In this document: piece after piece, positions 10,548-19,055 of the stretch | Numbering within the stretch: position 1 is the stretch's first letter | Layout of the letters: each line of letters starts with the position of its first letter | DNA from: Hydractinia symbiolongicarpus | Lineage: Eukaryota > Cnidaria > Hydrozoa > Anthoathecata > Hydractiniidae | Assembly (NCBI RefSeq): GCF_029227915.1 | Contig: NC_079877.1 | Span: 21,229,851-21,293,850 of the forward strand | Length of the DNA: 64,000 nt | Direction: 5' to 3' | Made by a program: the position numbers and the translations under genes | The notes under the pieces: model-generated | Seen by the model: the letters and a program-made list of their open reading frames with translations, nothing else | Databases searched by the model: none | Told to the model about the DNA's origin: nothing

Positions 10548-10570
10548 GTGGGGGATGAAACGTCCCCCAC
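10548..10570 (+). terminator. GC-rich 8-bp stem-loop
   Basis: GTGGGGGA and TCCCCCAC pair around a 7-base loop; GTA/TAC flanks extend the pairing with one bulge. It is the second hairpin of the 10447-10645 spacer, which holds no gene. Confidence 0.45.
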
Positions 10571-10645
10571 TACCACCCCCGATCTGGGCACTTCAGATAA
10601 AGACCTCTTTTCATCTACTATTTTTCCAAGGGCCAGTCTAAATAA

Positions 10646-11020
10646 ATGAGTGAAGAGTAATCTAACCAAGTCATAACCAAGAAGAATGAGGGTCGTGTCG
10701 CTGCTGGAAAAAGACTTGCTGAATGGAATCGGAAGAACAAGGCTGACTTACAGAAGAACGTGGGCAAAAGTACTTCGCAGGAGGGTCAGGAACCTGTCGC
10801 AAGTCCTTACAAGTTCAGTGCATATCTCTATGTCGCTGGAGGTCTCGCTGCCGTACTTGCCGCTTGCGTTGCAGTCTATTACATACGTAAGAAGCCTGCT
10901 GAAACCGTCTCCACAGGTGCGCCAGCGGAAGGGCCGTCTCAACCCACGCAAAAGCAACGCCATTGCCTGGCGGCCGTGTCAGCGGAAGGGCGTCATATCG
11001 ACATTTTCAAGATGCGATAA
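10646..11020 (+). pseudogene. Small basic single-pass membrane protein, stop at codon 5
   Basis: The ATG at 10646 lies inside AATAAATG, the start context typical of this element. A TAA at 10658-10660 interrupts the frame, which then stays open to 11020 (about 124 codons). It has a basic segment GRVAAGKRLAEWNRKNK, then a transmembrane helix (LYVAGGLAAVLAACVAVYYI) followed by RKK and a Pro/Ser/Thr-rich tail. I recall similar basic-plus-membrane proteins from other animal Polintons but cannot name a function. If translation starts at a later codon the protein could still be made without its first residues. Confidence 0.55.
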
Positions 11021-11030
11021 CCTATAATAA

Positions 11031-11276
11031 ATGAGCAGCAAAGAGGAGTATGAGAAAAAAATCGTGGATTCCCTATGGGAATCTCTCAGACTAGTATCCT
11101 ATACTATTATCTTGGCGCTAGGCGCGAAAAAGGCTCTGGGAGTTTCTAGACCGGGGGCCAAAATGGACATGGAGGACGGCTTAAAGCTCACTGGATATAT
11201 AACAGGAGCGATATTATTCGACGATTACGCGATAAAACAAAAGTGGTATAAACGTTCCCTAATGCCTCCGAAATAA
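11031..11276 (+). CDS. Small two-helix Polinton membrane protein
   Basis: The protein is 81 aa. The start lies in TATAATAAATG, the fullest plus-strand copy of the start motif. A hydrophobic segment (SYTIILALGAKKALGV) and a second (LTGYITGAILFDDYAI) are followed by a basic C-terminus ending in KRSLMPPK. It sits directly between another membrane protein and the packaging ATPase. The frame is intact. No enzyme motif is visible; a virion membrane role is inference from position. Confidence 0.55.
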   Translation: MSSKEEYEKKIVDSLWESLRLVSYTIILALGAKKALGVSRPGAKMDMEDGLKLTGYITGAILFDDYAIKQKWYKRSLMPPK

Positions 11277-11283
11277 CTGCGAA

Positions 11284-11319
11284 AAAGCCGTGTTTGTCGT
11301 GGAGGGCAAACACGGCTTT
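11284..11319 (+). terminator. Perfect 13-bp stem-loop between the 81-aa gene and the ATPase gene
   Basis: AAAGCCGTGTTTG and CAAACACGGCTTT flank a 10-base loop. It starts 8 bases after the upstream stop, and the downstream start (11327) follows within 8 bases, preceded by AATAAA. Confidence 0.6.
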
Positions 11320-11326
11320 GAATAAA

Positions 11327-11902
11327 ATGGACATTGTCAAGGACCCGCATACAGCAATCTTTACTGGACCAACAAGCTGTGGCAAGACGCAGCGTGTCCT
11401 GGATTTGATTGAGAACGAGTATAGGCAGCATTTCGACAACATTTTCATTCTCTGCCCTACCCTCCGCTGGAACAAGACCTATCAAGAGAGATCCTCGCTG
11501 TGGAGGGATGACTACGTGTTTCTGGTGGAGCCCAAGGAGCAGCTGTTCGAATGGATCCAAAAACTGTCATCATTGCTGGCGGGCGAAGAGACGTTGTTTA
11601 TCGTTGACGAGGATCTCGATAAAAAGCGACAGCCCTTGCTTGAGCTTGCCATCAGTGGTAGACATCGCAAACACAGTCTCTGGCTACTCACTCAAAGCTA
11701 CACGGCCATCCCGAAGAACCTTCGAAGGCAAAAAAAGCAGTTGTTCATGTGGTACCCCCACGAACGATCAGACATGAAATTGATCGACGAGGAAACAAAC
11801 ATGATCAGCGACTGGGAAAACATCAAGGCTCAGCTCAAAAAGTCCAAGCACGCTTGCCTGTACGTAAGACTGGAGCACCCCAGGACTTGGAAAACTTTTT
11901 GA
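11327..11902 (+). CDS. FtsK/HerA-type (A32-like) DNA-packaging ATPase
   Basis: The protein is 191 aa and intact. Walker A is GPTSCGKT (residues 14-21); Walker B is FIVDED (~91-96); a downstream segment SGRHRKHSLWLLTQSY carries the Gln expected for the sensor position. This is the genome-packaging motor ATPase shared by Polintons, virophages and nucleocytoplasmic large DNA viruses, which drives DNA into the capsid. The ATG at 11327 was chosen because it follows AATAAA and leaves a short N-terminus before Walker A; an in-phase extension upstream would run through a stem-loop. The length is typical of Polinton ATPases. With the capsid gene it shows the element once could form particles. Confidence 0.88.
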   Translation: MDIVKDPHTAIFTGPTSCGKTQRVLDLIENEYRQHFDNIFILCPTLRWNKTYQERSSLWRDDYVFLVEPKEQLFEWIQKLSSLLAGEETLFIVDEDLDKKRQPLLELAISGRHRKHSLWLLTQSYTAIPKNLRRQKKQLFMWYPHERSDMKLIDEETNMISDWENIKAQLKKSKHACLYVRLEHPRTWKTF

Positions 11903-11923
11903 ATTCTGTCCCAAGCAACCTGT

Positions 11924-12157
11924 TTGGAATTATTCCAAAACTACAAAATAAAAAATATTGAGATAAATCGTGTTTTCAGATCCCTTCCAGCCCGTTTTAA
12001 ACAAAACCGCAAGCAGCTTAGGAATAACAACGGCAATCCCCACGATATCTTCATCTGTCTCGAGGGACTCAAGTGGATGGAAGGCAATACAAGAGACCCC
12101 GATATTCGAGGTAGACTACGGGCACTTATAGATAGCACGACGGCTTCGTCCTATTAG
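11924..12157 (+). CDS. Short open frame of unknown function, no ATG at its start
   Basis: The stretch lies between the ATPase and a stem-loop. Its likely conserved part (from ~11960) is basic and then reads as a helical segment ending RLRALIDSTTASSY. No upstream ATG fits; AATAAAAAATATTG near 11946 looks like the element's start motif with the ATG altered, so the start may be lost. No domain is recognised. It may be a small decayed gene. Confidence 0.3.
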   Translation: MELFQNYKIKNIEINRVFRSLPARFKQNRKQLRNNNGNPHDIFICLEGLKWMEGNTRDPDIRGRLRALIDSTTASSY

Positions 12158-12183
12158 ATGGTTCCCTGGGGACGAGGTAAGTA

Positions 12184-12210
12184 TTAATGTGAGCCACAGG
12201 TTCACATTAA
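12184..12210 (+). terminator. 12-bp stem-loop, copy 1 of an identical 36-bp block
   Basis: TTAATGTGAGCC and GGTTCACATTAA flank a 3-base loop; the single mismatch would be a G-U pair in RNA. The surrounding 36 bases (12176-12211) recur exactly at 13819-13854. Confidence 0.6.
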
Positions 12211-12280
12211 CTAGCACATTCAAAATCAAGAGCACCGTCCATGCAACATGATCCCGGGAATTCCAAAACTGTAAGATAAA

Positions 12281-13147
12281 ATGTCTTGTCTTGTAGCAGT
12301 TGAATTTAACAATACCAAGTTACATACCGTAACCATCAACGGTCGCCCTTGGACTCGTGCTAAAGAAGTAGTACAAGGCGCACTGGAGTACAAAAAAGAC
12401 ACATCTGATACCATCCGCAACCACTGTAGTCGGGAAAATTACACTCACAAGTGGCAACTAAGCGGTTCCCCCGTTACGGGGGAACCTGTGAAATGGCCAT
12501 CTGACTCTCAAAAATACGACCTCTACATCAATGAGGAGGGTATGTATGAGCTGGTGTTTGGAAGCCACCAACCCAAAGCGAGAAGGTTCAGGAAATATTG
12601 CTGCAACACAATTTTCCCAAAAATCCGTGAGCAACTACAGCTCAAGACCTTCGAAGAGCAGCGTCAAGCCCTGGCGTTGCTTGAAGATGACCTCGAAGAA
12701 AAAGATATAGCCCTGGCTCTGCTCACCGACGATTTGGAGGACAAAGATCGTCAAATTCTTACCCTAGAGGAAGATGTTGACGACCTCGAGGGAATGATAG
12801 CCGTACAAGAGCAAGAAATTGGAGTACTACATAAGCGAACCGTTCCTCACCTTGAAGACCCTAGAAAGGATAACGGAATGGTTATAATCCAAAAGAATAA
12901 CAACGATGAATATCCGTATGTCGCTATATGTGGGCAACAAGGCTATGTAGCGCAAAAGATTCGCAACAAGTTAACAGATTACCCCAACGGTCAACTCGTC
13001 GTTCTTGCAGAAACTCCAAATGCCATTGTACATTACAACTGGCTCCGAGAGCGTGGATGCATCGAAATAAATCCCGAACGTCCAAGGCACTTTCGATTAG
13101 GTCGTAATTATACACATCAGAGATTGATGGAGCTTGCCGAGATCTAG
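12281..13147 (+). CDS. BRO-family protein (BRO-N, coiled coil, C-terminal viral domain)
   Basis: The protein is 288 aa and intact, with its start preceded by AGATAAA. The N-terminus (residues ~5-115) has the BRO-N pattern: a short strand pair, PWTRAKEV, then NHC, DLYINEEGMYELVFGS and the AKRFR-like turn AKARRFRKY. Residues ~125-190 form a coiled coil of acidic repeats (LALLEDDLEEKD repeated with variation). The C-terminal ~90 residues (IIQKNNNDEYPYVAICGQ onward, ending in a PNAIVHYNWLRE block) resemble the C-terminal domain of BRO/KilA proteins in large DNA viruses. BRO proteins bind DNA and are found in baculoviruses, iridoviruses, phages and some transposons. The exact role here is unknown. 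Confidence 0.85.
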   Translation: MSCLVAVEFNNTKLHTVTINGRPWTRAKEVVQGALEYKKDTSDTIRNHCSRENYTHKWQLSGSPVTGEPVKWPSDSQKYDLYINEEGMYELVFGSHQPKARRFRKYCCNTIFPKIREQLQLKTFEEQRQALALLEDDLEEKDIALALLTDDLEDKDRQILTLEEDVDDLEGMIAVQEQEIGVLHKRTVPHLEDPRKDNGMVIIQKNNNDEYPYVAICGQQGYVAQKIRNKLTDYPNGQLVVLAETPNAIVHYNWLRERGCIEINPERPRHFRLGRNYTHQRLMELAEI

Positions 13148-13153
13148 GATTTT

Positions 13154-13185
13154 TTTTTGTAACCCGTCTTGATAGATTACAAAAA
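13154..13185 (+). terminator. 9-bp stem-loop after the BRO gene
   Basis: TTTTTGTAA and TTACAAAAA flank a 14-base loop, starting 7 bases after the BRO stop codon. Confidence 0.5.
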
Positions 13186-13254
13186 CCACAAAAAAACCTG
13201 ACGCTGCTTGACCGTCTCAAAATATTTCAATATATAATTAAGCGTTAAAGAAAA

Positions 13255-13788
13255 ATGCAAAATTACGTACAGAGTCAGCAATTTACAAAGTGTTACGATG
13301 TGACGGTACCGGTTCTGCGATGCTGTATCAATGCAGGTTCCACTACCGATTATTGTTCACAGTGTTTGGAAAATTTTAGATTTAGAAATGGACCATACTA
13401 CGAGGGGTTTGTATATCCAGATGATGATGAGCTTTTAGACAGAGTAGCCTCGGGAGAAAAACCATGGACGACAATTGCATGTGAGGAGGAGGATGAAGTG
13501 CTCGAATACGATATCGGGGATCGCAGGGGTTTGCATATTGTTTCCGCTGAGGTGAACAAGTGGGGCATGCTCTGCTACGAGAATATCAAGGATAAGGACA
13601 TAAGGCTCTCGGATCTAGCAGATCTAAAGAAAATTGGCGACATGCTCAACATTCAAATCGATGACAGGGCATTGGTTGACATCAAAAATCTTGATAGCGA
13701 GCAAAATGTTATCAAGGGAATCGTCTATGGCTATCCATTTTATACCCTAGATCCTTATGATTATACCCACCTTCATCCGATTGACTGA
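13255..13788 (+). CDS. Hypothetical Polinton protein, Cys-rich near the N-terminus
   Basis: The protein is 177 aa and intact; the ATG follows TTAAAGAAAA. The N-terminal third has Cys at about 13, 23, 24, 34 and 37 (RCC and CSQC), which could bind zinc. The rest is acidic, with YDIGDRRG, NKWGMLCYENI and a Tyr/Asp-rich end. No known domain is recognised. It follows the BRO gene and precedes the second copy of the 36-bp hairpin block, and is the last of the left-to-right block before the convergent integrase. Confidence 0.5.
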   Translation: MQNYVQSQQFTKCYDVTVPVLRCCINAGSTTDYCSQCLENFRFRNGPYYEGFVYPDDDELLDRVASGEKPWTTIACEEEDEVLEYDIGDRRGLHIVSAEVNKWGMLCYENIKDKDIRLSDLADLKKIGDMLNIQIDDRALVDIKNLDSEQNVIKGIVYGYPFYTLDPYDYTHLHPID

Positions 13789-13818
13789 CTCTGAGGAGGA
13801 TGACTAAGACTTTATGTT

Positions 13819-13925
13819 GGTAAGTATTAATGTGAGCCACAGGTTCACATTAACCACGCTTATACAATACCAACTGAGCAAGTCCCCCGCAGCGGGGGAC
13901 TTGATGAAATGGTCATCTGGCTCGT
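13819..13925 (+). pseudogene. Relic of a second BRO gene plus its leading hairpin
   Basis: Bases 13819-13854 repeat 12176-12211 exactly, including the stem-loop (arms 13827-13838 and 13842-13853). After a short gap, 13871-13925 resembles the inside of the BRO gene (~12456-12510): both have a short GC-rich inverted repeat (CCCCCG...CGGGGG) and then GAAATGG-CATCTG. The parts are in the same order as at the intact copy but with about 245 bases removed between them, so this looks like a tandem BRO duplicate that lost most of its sequence. Confidence 0.55.
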
Positions 13926-13930
13926 GAAAT

Positions 13931-14913
13931 TTACCATTCTTTTACATACTCCGGGGGTACTTCAACATCTTCCGGCACCAGCATCAACTCCTCTGCCACA
14001 AAGCTTCGATCAGGCCCACCTGCAAGATAGTACAACAAACGGTTGTTTGGTTGCTGCTCGATGCGGTCGAGTCTATATGTCTTTTTACTCCAAAAAGCGT
14101 CCGTTGCAAGTCTTTTAGCATCACCGTGCTCTTCTCCCGGTTGTAGCAGGTACAAGTAAAGACCGTCCTCAGGTAGAGGCTTTTCTTCAGGCCGCGGGTC
14201 TTTCGTAAGTGGGACTTCATCTAGCTTGATTGCCTTGTTGGGTTTCATACCGATCATGGCAGTCTTGGTATTGTCCATGCTTTTGACGATGGTGTACAGA
14301 TGTTTCACCCATGTGGTACTAGTCTCATCAGTGACCAACTCTTGTGCATCCTGGGACTTGAACAGTCTCTCAGCGAGCACCTTGTTATAAGACTCGACAA
14401 AGGCTGTGAACGTATGATGATATTTGGTGGTTGCGCGCTTAATCTCGACGCCCTCTAACAGTTTTGTCACATCCGACTTGAACTTACTACCGTTGTCGCA
14501 CTGGAAGATCTTCGGATAGCGTAAAGGTCCTGCTTTGTAAATGTCCTTGATCATATCAGCGACTTCGCTGGCTTTCTTCGTTCTCAATGGTCTAGCTACC
14601 TTGTAGCGCGAGGCTACATCGATCCCTGTGAGGATATATTTGTACACGTTACTGTAGACTTTGTCATGAGGTGCATTTCATTAGGTTTTTTAATGGTAAA
14701 ATGCGGGTAATCAATCCTTTTAGGTCCTCAAATATGTTTAAGCCAGAGCAACTGGCGAGATAGCCAATGTATAATTTTCTTTTTAGGTAGTACACTCTGC
14801 TCAGCGAGCAATTTAACAGCCTTGCGACCAGTCCAGAGATTTTCAGGGGTATAGTAAATACTGCTTAATTTTTTCGCCTCTTCTGGAGTAATGATATGCT
14901 TTACTTTAGACAT
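13931..14913 (-). pseudogene. Retroviral-type (rve) integrase with chromo-like C-terminus, broken
   Basis: This is the Polinton integrase, the enzyme that joins the element's ends to host DNA. The ATG at 14913 (MSKVKH) follows AATAAAT. The N-terminal part (YYTPENLWTGRKAVKLL, IIHWLS) is typical of Polinton integrases. A TGA near 14728-14730 stops it, and a small deletion or shift follows near 14660-14690. The catalytic core in 13931-14647 keeps all three acidic residues: D in TGIDVASRYK, D in FQCDNGSKF and E in FVESYNK. The C-terminal ~50 residues (YRLDRIEQ..., VAEELMLVP) look like a chromo/SH3-type fold. The gene meets the left block tail to tail. As it stands only a core fragment could be made. 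Confidence 0.88.
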
Positions 14914-14929
14914 ATTTATTACATATCGA

Positions 14930-15318
14930 TTACCCCCATTTGTACGCTGCAAAACCAAGGAGGGCTAAGGATCCAACGATGAACGTGAGCTCACCATCCT
15001 GTTGTTGCTTGGAAGGTGTGTAAAAATCGGATAGTTTTGGAGCTTTTTCGATCGTTGCGATATAGTACTCACGCATGCCTTCATCGAGCTCCTTCAAGCT
15101 CTCTCCAGCTTGCTTTTTCAGCTCTCGTTGATGGTTATACCAATCAATCTTTGCCTGCCGATCTCTTACCCACTGTGTTTGAGCAGCTTGCAGTTGCTCA
15201 ATTGCTTTATCATGCTGTTTCCGTTCCTCTTCGCCATGGCCTGACAGCTTACTGAACAAATAGTTACTCCCCGAGAATGCTAGAGCGTTAATCAACGCCC
15301 CTCCTGCCAGGTCGCCAT
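14930..15318 (-). pseudogene. Polinton protein with coiled helix and C-terminal membrane anchor, N-terminal frameshift
   Basis: The likely start is the ATG at 15318, directly after AAATAA. Its frame stops early, and a single-base shift near 15300 leads into the frame open to 14930 (about 121 codons from 15295). An N-terminal hydrophobic stretch (NALAFSGSNYLFSKL) is followed by a long charged helix rich in K, E and Q (EERKQHDKAIEQLQAAQ) and a C-terminal transmembrane helix (LTFIVGSLALLGFAAYKWG). It lies between the capsid gene and the integrase, on the same strand. I recall similar proteins in other cnidarian Polintons; the function is unknown, perhaps a virion membrane or core component. Confidence 0.55.
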
Positions 15319-15324
15319 TTATTT

Positions 15325-16608
15325 TCAGTATTCCACAGAGTGAAATCTACCATCTAAAATATTCAGTTGAGCATCTTGAAGTAGGAAAACGTAGCATTTA
15401 ATATTCCCGGTTGTTCCGTCTGCCTTCTTTGTCATATGCAATGTTATACCGTCTGAAAATCTCTGTAATTGACTTCCGGAACCGTGGAGACTATGATCGG
15501 GTGATGCTCGGAAATCAACAAACAGCGCATAACTCTCAGTCATGAACTGCCCAATTGTCACCCCTGAATCGTGGCTACCGAATAAGTTTACGATCTGCTC
15601 GAGGTGATCTTTAGGGAGCATCGCGTGCGTGTAGAGCTCATTCGGCTCACCCTCAACAGTGATCGAGATTTTTTCGATCTTTGGGTTATAAAACACCTCG
15701 TTAGCGCCCGAGTAAGCCTTCGCTTTTCCAGGGTCTACAAAGAGCAGTAAAACGCCTTTCAAACTTTTTGCAGGCGTATCAATTTGCAAATTGTAGCTTG
15801 TGTCAGCCTTTTTCATCGTGACAACCTTGCTACGGAGAACCCTTTCATATGGTAGCGCCAAACGACTATACCGTGACATCATAGCGCTCGCGAGACCCTC
15901 GTTTACAACCTTGTCGAATTCTAGCGAAATATTAGTGATCTTGTAAGCACTGTCTGCGGGCTTAGCTGCCGTGCTTCCTGAAGACACCGTACCACCATCT
16001 TTGATAACGTCACCGTACGATGCAAAATGTATAACGAATTGCAGCCTATCGTGTAGCCCTGGCTGGTAGAACGGCAAGTCTCGTGTCAATTCAAAAATTT
16101 TTCCTAGAGGAATACAAAACGTGCTGCCATAGGCTGCGACGATCGCTTTTTCCTCGTCCGTGCCTGCATGATCAGTCGCTTTTACCTGTAGGGCGCGGAT
16201 TGTACCGTCGTTGGGATTGATCCCCTCTAGGATCAAGTTGTTTTCCCGATGAAACTTGGGCAACCATAGGTCCTTGTAAGTAGCGAGCACCCTGTAGTCG
16301 CTAATATTTCGCACCTCGTTGCTATTCAAAGTGATACGAAGATTTTGCACCAAGGATTTACCTATATTGCTAACGATAGTGCGCTTCGTGTTTGTCCCAG
16401 TAAGTTCCAGATCGAAAAGTAGTTTGATACTACCTGGAAAAATTACATCGTTCTGCCCCATGTTGGGAATGTCAACATACAAGTCCTCGTTCTGATTAAT
16501 CATACTAGGCACATGACTGACTTTTACACGCTGCTTCTTCCCTTTCATAGCCATCATTGTTTTAATCTCCGCGTAGGTGTCGAGCTTGGTTCCGAATATG
16601 TTACTCAT
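15325..16608 (-). CDS. Putative major capsid protein (hexon-like)
   Basis: The protein is 427 aa and intact, and its ATG follows TAATAAAGC. It has no transmembrane segment. The sequence is beta-rich with repeated long strands and conserved-looking blocks: QNEDLYVDIPNMGQNDVI, NIGKSLVQNLRITL, FCIPLGKIFEL, DLPFYQPGLHDRLQF and LPYERVLRSK. Length and position fit a double jelly-roll major capsid protein of the Polinton/adintovirus type, which forms the shell. I base this on remembered similarity to capsid-like proteins in cnidarian elements, not on a search; a minor capsid role is the main alternative. It shares a 33-bp divergent start region with the 411-aa gene. Confidence 0.62.
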   Translation of the reverse strand: MSNIFGTKLDTYAEIKTMMAMKGKKQRVKVSHVPSMINQNEDLYVDIPNMGQNDVIFPGSIKLLFDLELTGTNTKRTIVSNIGKSLVQNLRITLNSNEVRNISDYRVLATYKDLWLPKFHRENNLILEGINPNDGTIRALQVKATDHAGTDEEKAIVAAYGSTFCIPLGKIFELTRDLPFYQPGLHDRLQFVIHFASYGDVIKDGGTVSSGSTAAKPADSAYKITNISLEFDKVVNEGLASAMMSRYSRLALPYERVLRSKVVTMKKADTSYNLQIDTPAKSLKGVLLLFVDPGKAKAYSGANEVFYNPKIEKISITVEGEPNELYTHAMLPKDHLEQIVNLFGSHDSGVTIGQFMTESYALFVDFRASPDHSLHGSGSQLQRFSDGITLHMTKKADGTTGNIKCYVFLLQDAQLNILDGRFHSVEY

Positions 16609-16641
16609 GCTTTATTATTAGCTGATTTTCGTTTCAAATAA

Positions 16642-17877
16642 ATGCCGATTAATCCAATATACGAAGAAGACGACTTTACGTCAGAGGAAAACATTCCAGA
16701 CGAGGATTTCAGTAGGCTAACGCCAGATCAGGGTCAATCGCCTAGCGTCTCGGCACGAGACACCACGACAAGGCAGAGGAAAGAGCTACTAAAATCAAAG
16801 GTCGACAATCTTTACGAACATCTTGGTGAGAAGCTGGGGCAGCCAATTGCGAGATATTACAACGAGTTTGAGGCACGGGGAAACCAGCTTCTTTTCGATG
16901 GCATAGAGATCACGAAAAGGCATGGTGAATTGAGGAGCGTTGCCGAGATAAGGAGGAGCTTAGGGACAAGTCGCTTGCGAGCCATGGGGTTTACCGACTA
17001 TACTACACCAAACAAAGGCGGTAATGCTATGGCTCAGAAACTCCTTAACGAGATTGTTCACGTTGAAGAGAAGGCCGATGATATCGAAATGATGCCGCTG
17101 CTCGAGAATGTCCTGGATGCAACGGAGAGTTTGATCGAAGAGACTCCCTTTGGCGCCAGCGAAGCCTTCACAGAGCGTGAAAGAAGAGGGCTCAATCTCA
17201 AGATTCAAACGCTAAGGGGTAACCTAAAGCACTTGAAAAACAAGATGATCTTCTACGACAGCGAGATCGCCAAAACAGAAGCCAAGGTGAAAAGGCTTGA
17301 GAGGAAGAAAGCTACACCTGGACTATCAGAGGAACAGCAAACTATCTGGAACGACGACATCGCAAAGGCTAGGGAAGATCTAGAACGACTCCAAGATCAA
17401 AAGGAAGCAGTACGAGAAGCACATGGTTTACTATCATCTGACACTCAGAGCCAACTGAAAGCAATTGAGGAAACGCTGATGAAAATCACAGAAGGCAATA
17501 AATCTCTAGCTGAAAAGCTTAGAACCTTGTTCAAGGAGCAAGAGATTACTATAGCAAGCATCGTCTCGGCTGTTGGTCTACTGATTTCCACCATCGTACT
17601 CGCAGTTACAGGTGGTGGAGGAGCGGGTGCTGCAGCGGCAGGAAGTGCCGCAGGAAAGGGCTTTTTGCAAAAACAGCTGGAAAGGCTTGGAAAATTTTTG
17701 AAATACCTGGCAGGTAAGGCAGGTGCGGCGCTACCTGGGATTATTGGCACGGTTGTCTCGTTCTTTTTCGGAGTGGCTGCAAAAGTTGTTGAATACGCAG
17801 CCAAACACCTCTACATGACAATCGCTGCCGCTGCTGCTGCTTTTGTTGTGGTATATAAGAGAGGCAAGCTATCGTAA
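16642..17877 (+). CDS. Large coiled-coil and multi-helix membrane protein of the Polinton
   Basis: The protein is 411 aa and intact, with its start in AAATAAATG. Residues 1-60 are acidic and probably disordered. Residues ~190-290 form a coiled coil (EIAKTEAKVKRLERKK, DDIAKAREDLERLQDQK). From ~300 on there are three hydrophobic stretches: a Val/Ile-rich helix, a Gly/Ala-rich linker (GGGGAGAAAAGSAAG), a GIIGTVVSFFFGV helix and a final Ala-rich helix ending in KRGKLS. It is transcribed divergently from the capsid gene. The layout suggests a virion-associated membrane protein, but I assign no function. A hairpin lies exactly at the stop codon. Confidence 0.6.
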   Translation: MPINPIYEEDDFTSEENIPDEDFSRLTPDQGQSPSVSARDTTTRQRKELLKSKVDNLYEHLGEKLGQPIARYYNEFEARGNQLLFDGIEITKRHGELRSVAEIRRSLGTSRLRAMGFTDYTTPNKGGNAMAQKLLNEIVHVEEKADDIEMMPLLENVLDATESLIEETPFGASEAFTERERRGLNLKIQTLRGNLKHLKNKMIFYDSEIAKTEAKVKRLERKKATPGLSEEQQTIWNDDIAKAREDLERLQDQKEAVREAHGLLSSDTQSQLKAIEETLMKITEGNKSLAEKLRTLFKEQEITIASIVSAVGLLISTIVLAVTGGGGAGAAAAGSAAGKGFLQKQLERLGKFLKYLAGKAGAALPGIIGTVVSFFFGVAAKVVEYAAKHLYMTIAAAAAAFVVVYKRGKLS

Positions 17878-17908
17878 ATATTAGTACTCCTGCGGAGCAT
17901 TAATATTT
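17876..17908. terminator. 15-bp stem-loop between two convergent genes
   Basis: AAATATTAGTACTCC and GGAGCATTAATATTT pair with two mismatches around a 3-base loop. It overlaps the stop of the plus-strand gene (17877) and the stop of the minus-strand gene (17900), so it could end both transcripts. Confidence 0.6.
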
Positions 17909-19036
17909 CTTCAACCAAGTGTACATTAGGATCGATAATACTCCCGCAGTAACCAAGGTGGCCTTGGTGTCCTCGTGAGGGTTTCCATCTCCTAGACCTG
18001 ACTGAGGTATCTTTTCAGACCCCGGTTTTAGGGCACCCCTCGATATTTCTTGCCCAGGTCTGACTCGTTTTAAACCCCGAGGCTGTGTGGGTTTGTTGTT
18101 TAGGTCTAGCCTTATACCAATCATCGCACTCGCCGGCGCAATTAAGATGTTGTTGTTATACCCCACAATTTTACCAATACGCAGGTTCATATCGGATGGT
18201 AGCATGTACACGTGGTGCATCACGGCAAAATTCACTGGGGTCCTGGCATATTGAAGCACCTTTTGAAAGACGGTGATATCATGACCTACGTTTTCCTCAC
18301 GTTGTACCATAGCTTCGAATTTCTGTAGTAGTATCTGTCTCGCTGTGAAATTGTCAGCATCCGAACCGATAAGGGATGCCTTGGCATCAGCTTGGGACCC
18401 TAGTAGTAAAATCACGTAAACACGAATACTCTCGCTAAGCTTCGTCAGACCTTCCGATGTCAGGCCTTGGCCCGTAGGCATGATAAACTTGGTCCAATCA
18501 CCATCTACTTGCGGCCACCATCTACCATTTGTGAGCGAGGACATGAGAGCCTTAAACTTGTATTGGGCATTTGGGTCGGCACCATATTCACGACAAATCT
18601 GGGCATATCCAGATGTAGAGTAGGGGTTCTCATATTGAGAAAAGCCGTCATCGTATGGCATGGGTACCTTCATTCTCGCTAGAATACGCCGCATGTGGTA
18701 ATAGATGTGGAATTTAAAGATACTGTTGATAAAGGGCACGGAGCCATTCAAGTGTTTGGCGGATATACCCAAAGCGGTGCTAGCGCAATGACAGGCGAAA
18801 TTAACTTGTATATTCCAGTAGCCAAGGGCTTGACCGGTCCAATTTACACTTACGGGGTCGTTCAACAGGTTAGTGGGGACTTTTATGGGGTATTTTGTGA
18901 ACATCGAGAAGGTCACGGGAATGTGCGATTCTGTAGAAACGTAGAGGTCTTGATGCTCTAGATTAATTACATCGAGAGGCCATTCGCCTCTATTGGACTT
19001 GTATTTTGCTTTGTGGTTATAGCTATAAATGTTCAT
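17900..19036 (-). CDS. Hypothetical Polinton structural-type protein with C-terminal membrane anchor
   Basis: The protein is 378 aa and intact. It opens MNIYSYNHKAKYKSNRGEWP; the middle has FACHCASTALGISAKHL, YYHMRRILARMKVP and NPYSTSGYAQICREYG. The last third has MLPSDMNLRIGKIVGYNN, a Pro/Lys-rich linker and a hydrophobic C-terminal helix (VTAGVLSILMYTW). I remember similar proteins in other cnidarian Polintons but no function for them. Being placed between capsid-type genes and having the same strand as the capsid gene suggests a virion part. Its start codon forms one end of a perfect 22-bp palindrome shared with the divergent gene at 19053. Confidence 0.55.
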   Translation of the reverse strand: MNIYSYNHKAKYKSNRGEWPLDVINLEHQDLYVSTESHIPVTFSMFTKYPIKVPTNLLNDPVSVNWTGQALGYWNIQVNFACHCASTALGISAKHLNGSVPFINSIFKFHIYYHMRRILARMKVPMPYDDGFSQYENPYSTSGYAQICREYGADPNAQYKFKALMSSLTNGRWWPQVDGDWTKFIMPTGQGLTSEGLTKLSESIRVYVILLLGSQADAKASLIGSDADNFTARQILLQKFEAMVQREENVGHDITVFQKVLQYARTPVNFAVMHHVYMLPSDMNLRIGKIVGYNNNILIAPASAMIGIRLDLNNKPTQPRGLKRVRPGQEISRGALKPGSEKIPQSGLGDGNPHEDTKATLVTAGVLSILMYTWLKKY

Positions 19037-19055
19037 GTTTCTTTAAAGAAACATG
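19034..19055. promoter_or_regulatory. Perfect 22-bp palindrome joining two divergent start codons
   Basis: CATGTTTCTTTAAAGAAACATG's 22 bases run from the start codon of the minus-strand gene (19034-19036) to that of the plus-strand gene (19053-19055). Only 16 bases separate the ATGs, so transcripts must be almost leaderless or overlap the opposite gene. The arms match the TTAAAGAAA context before the gene at 13255. Confidence 0.6.
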
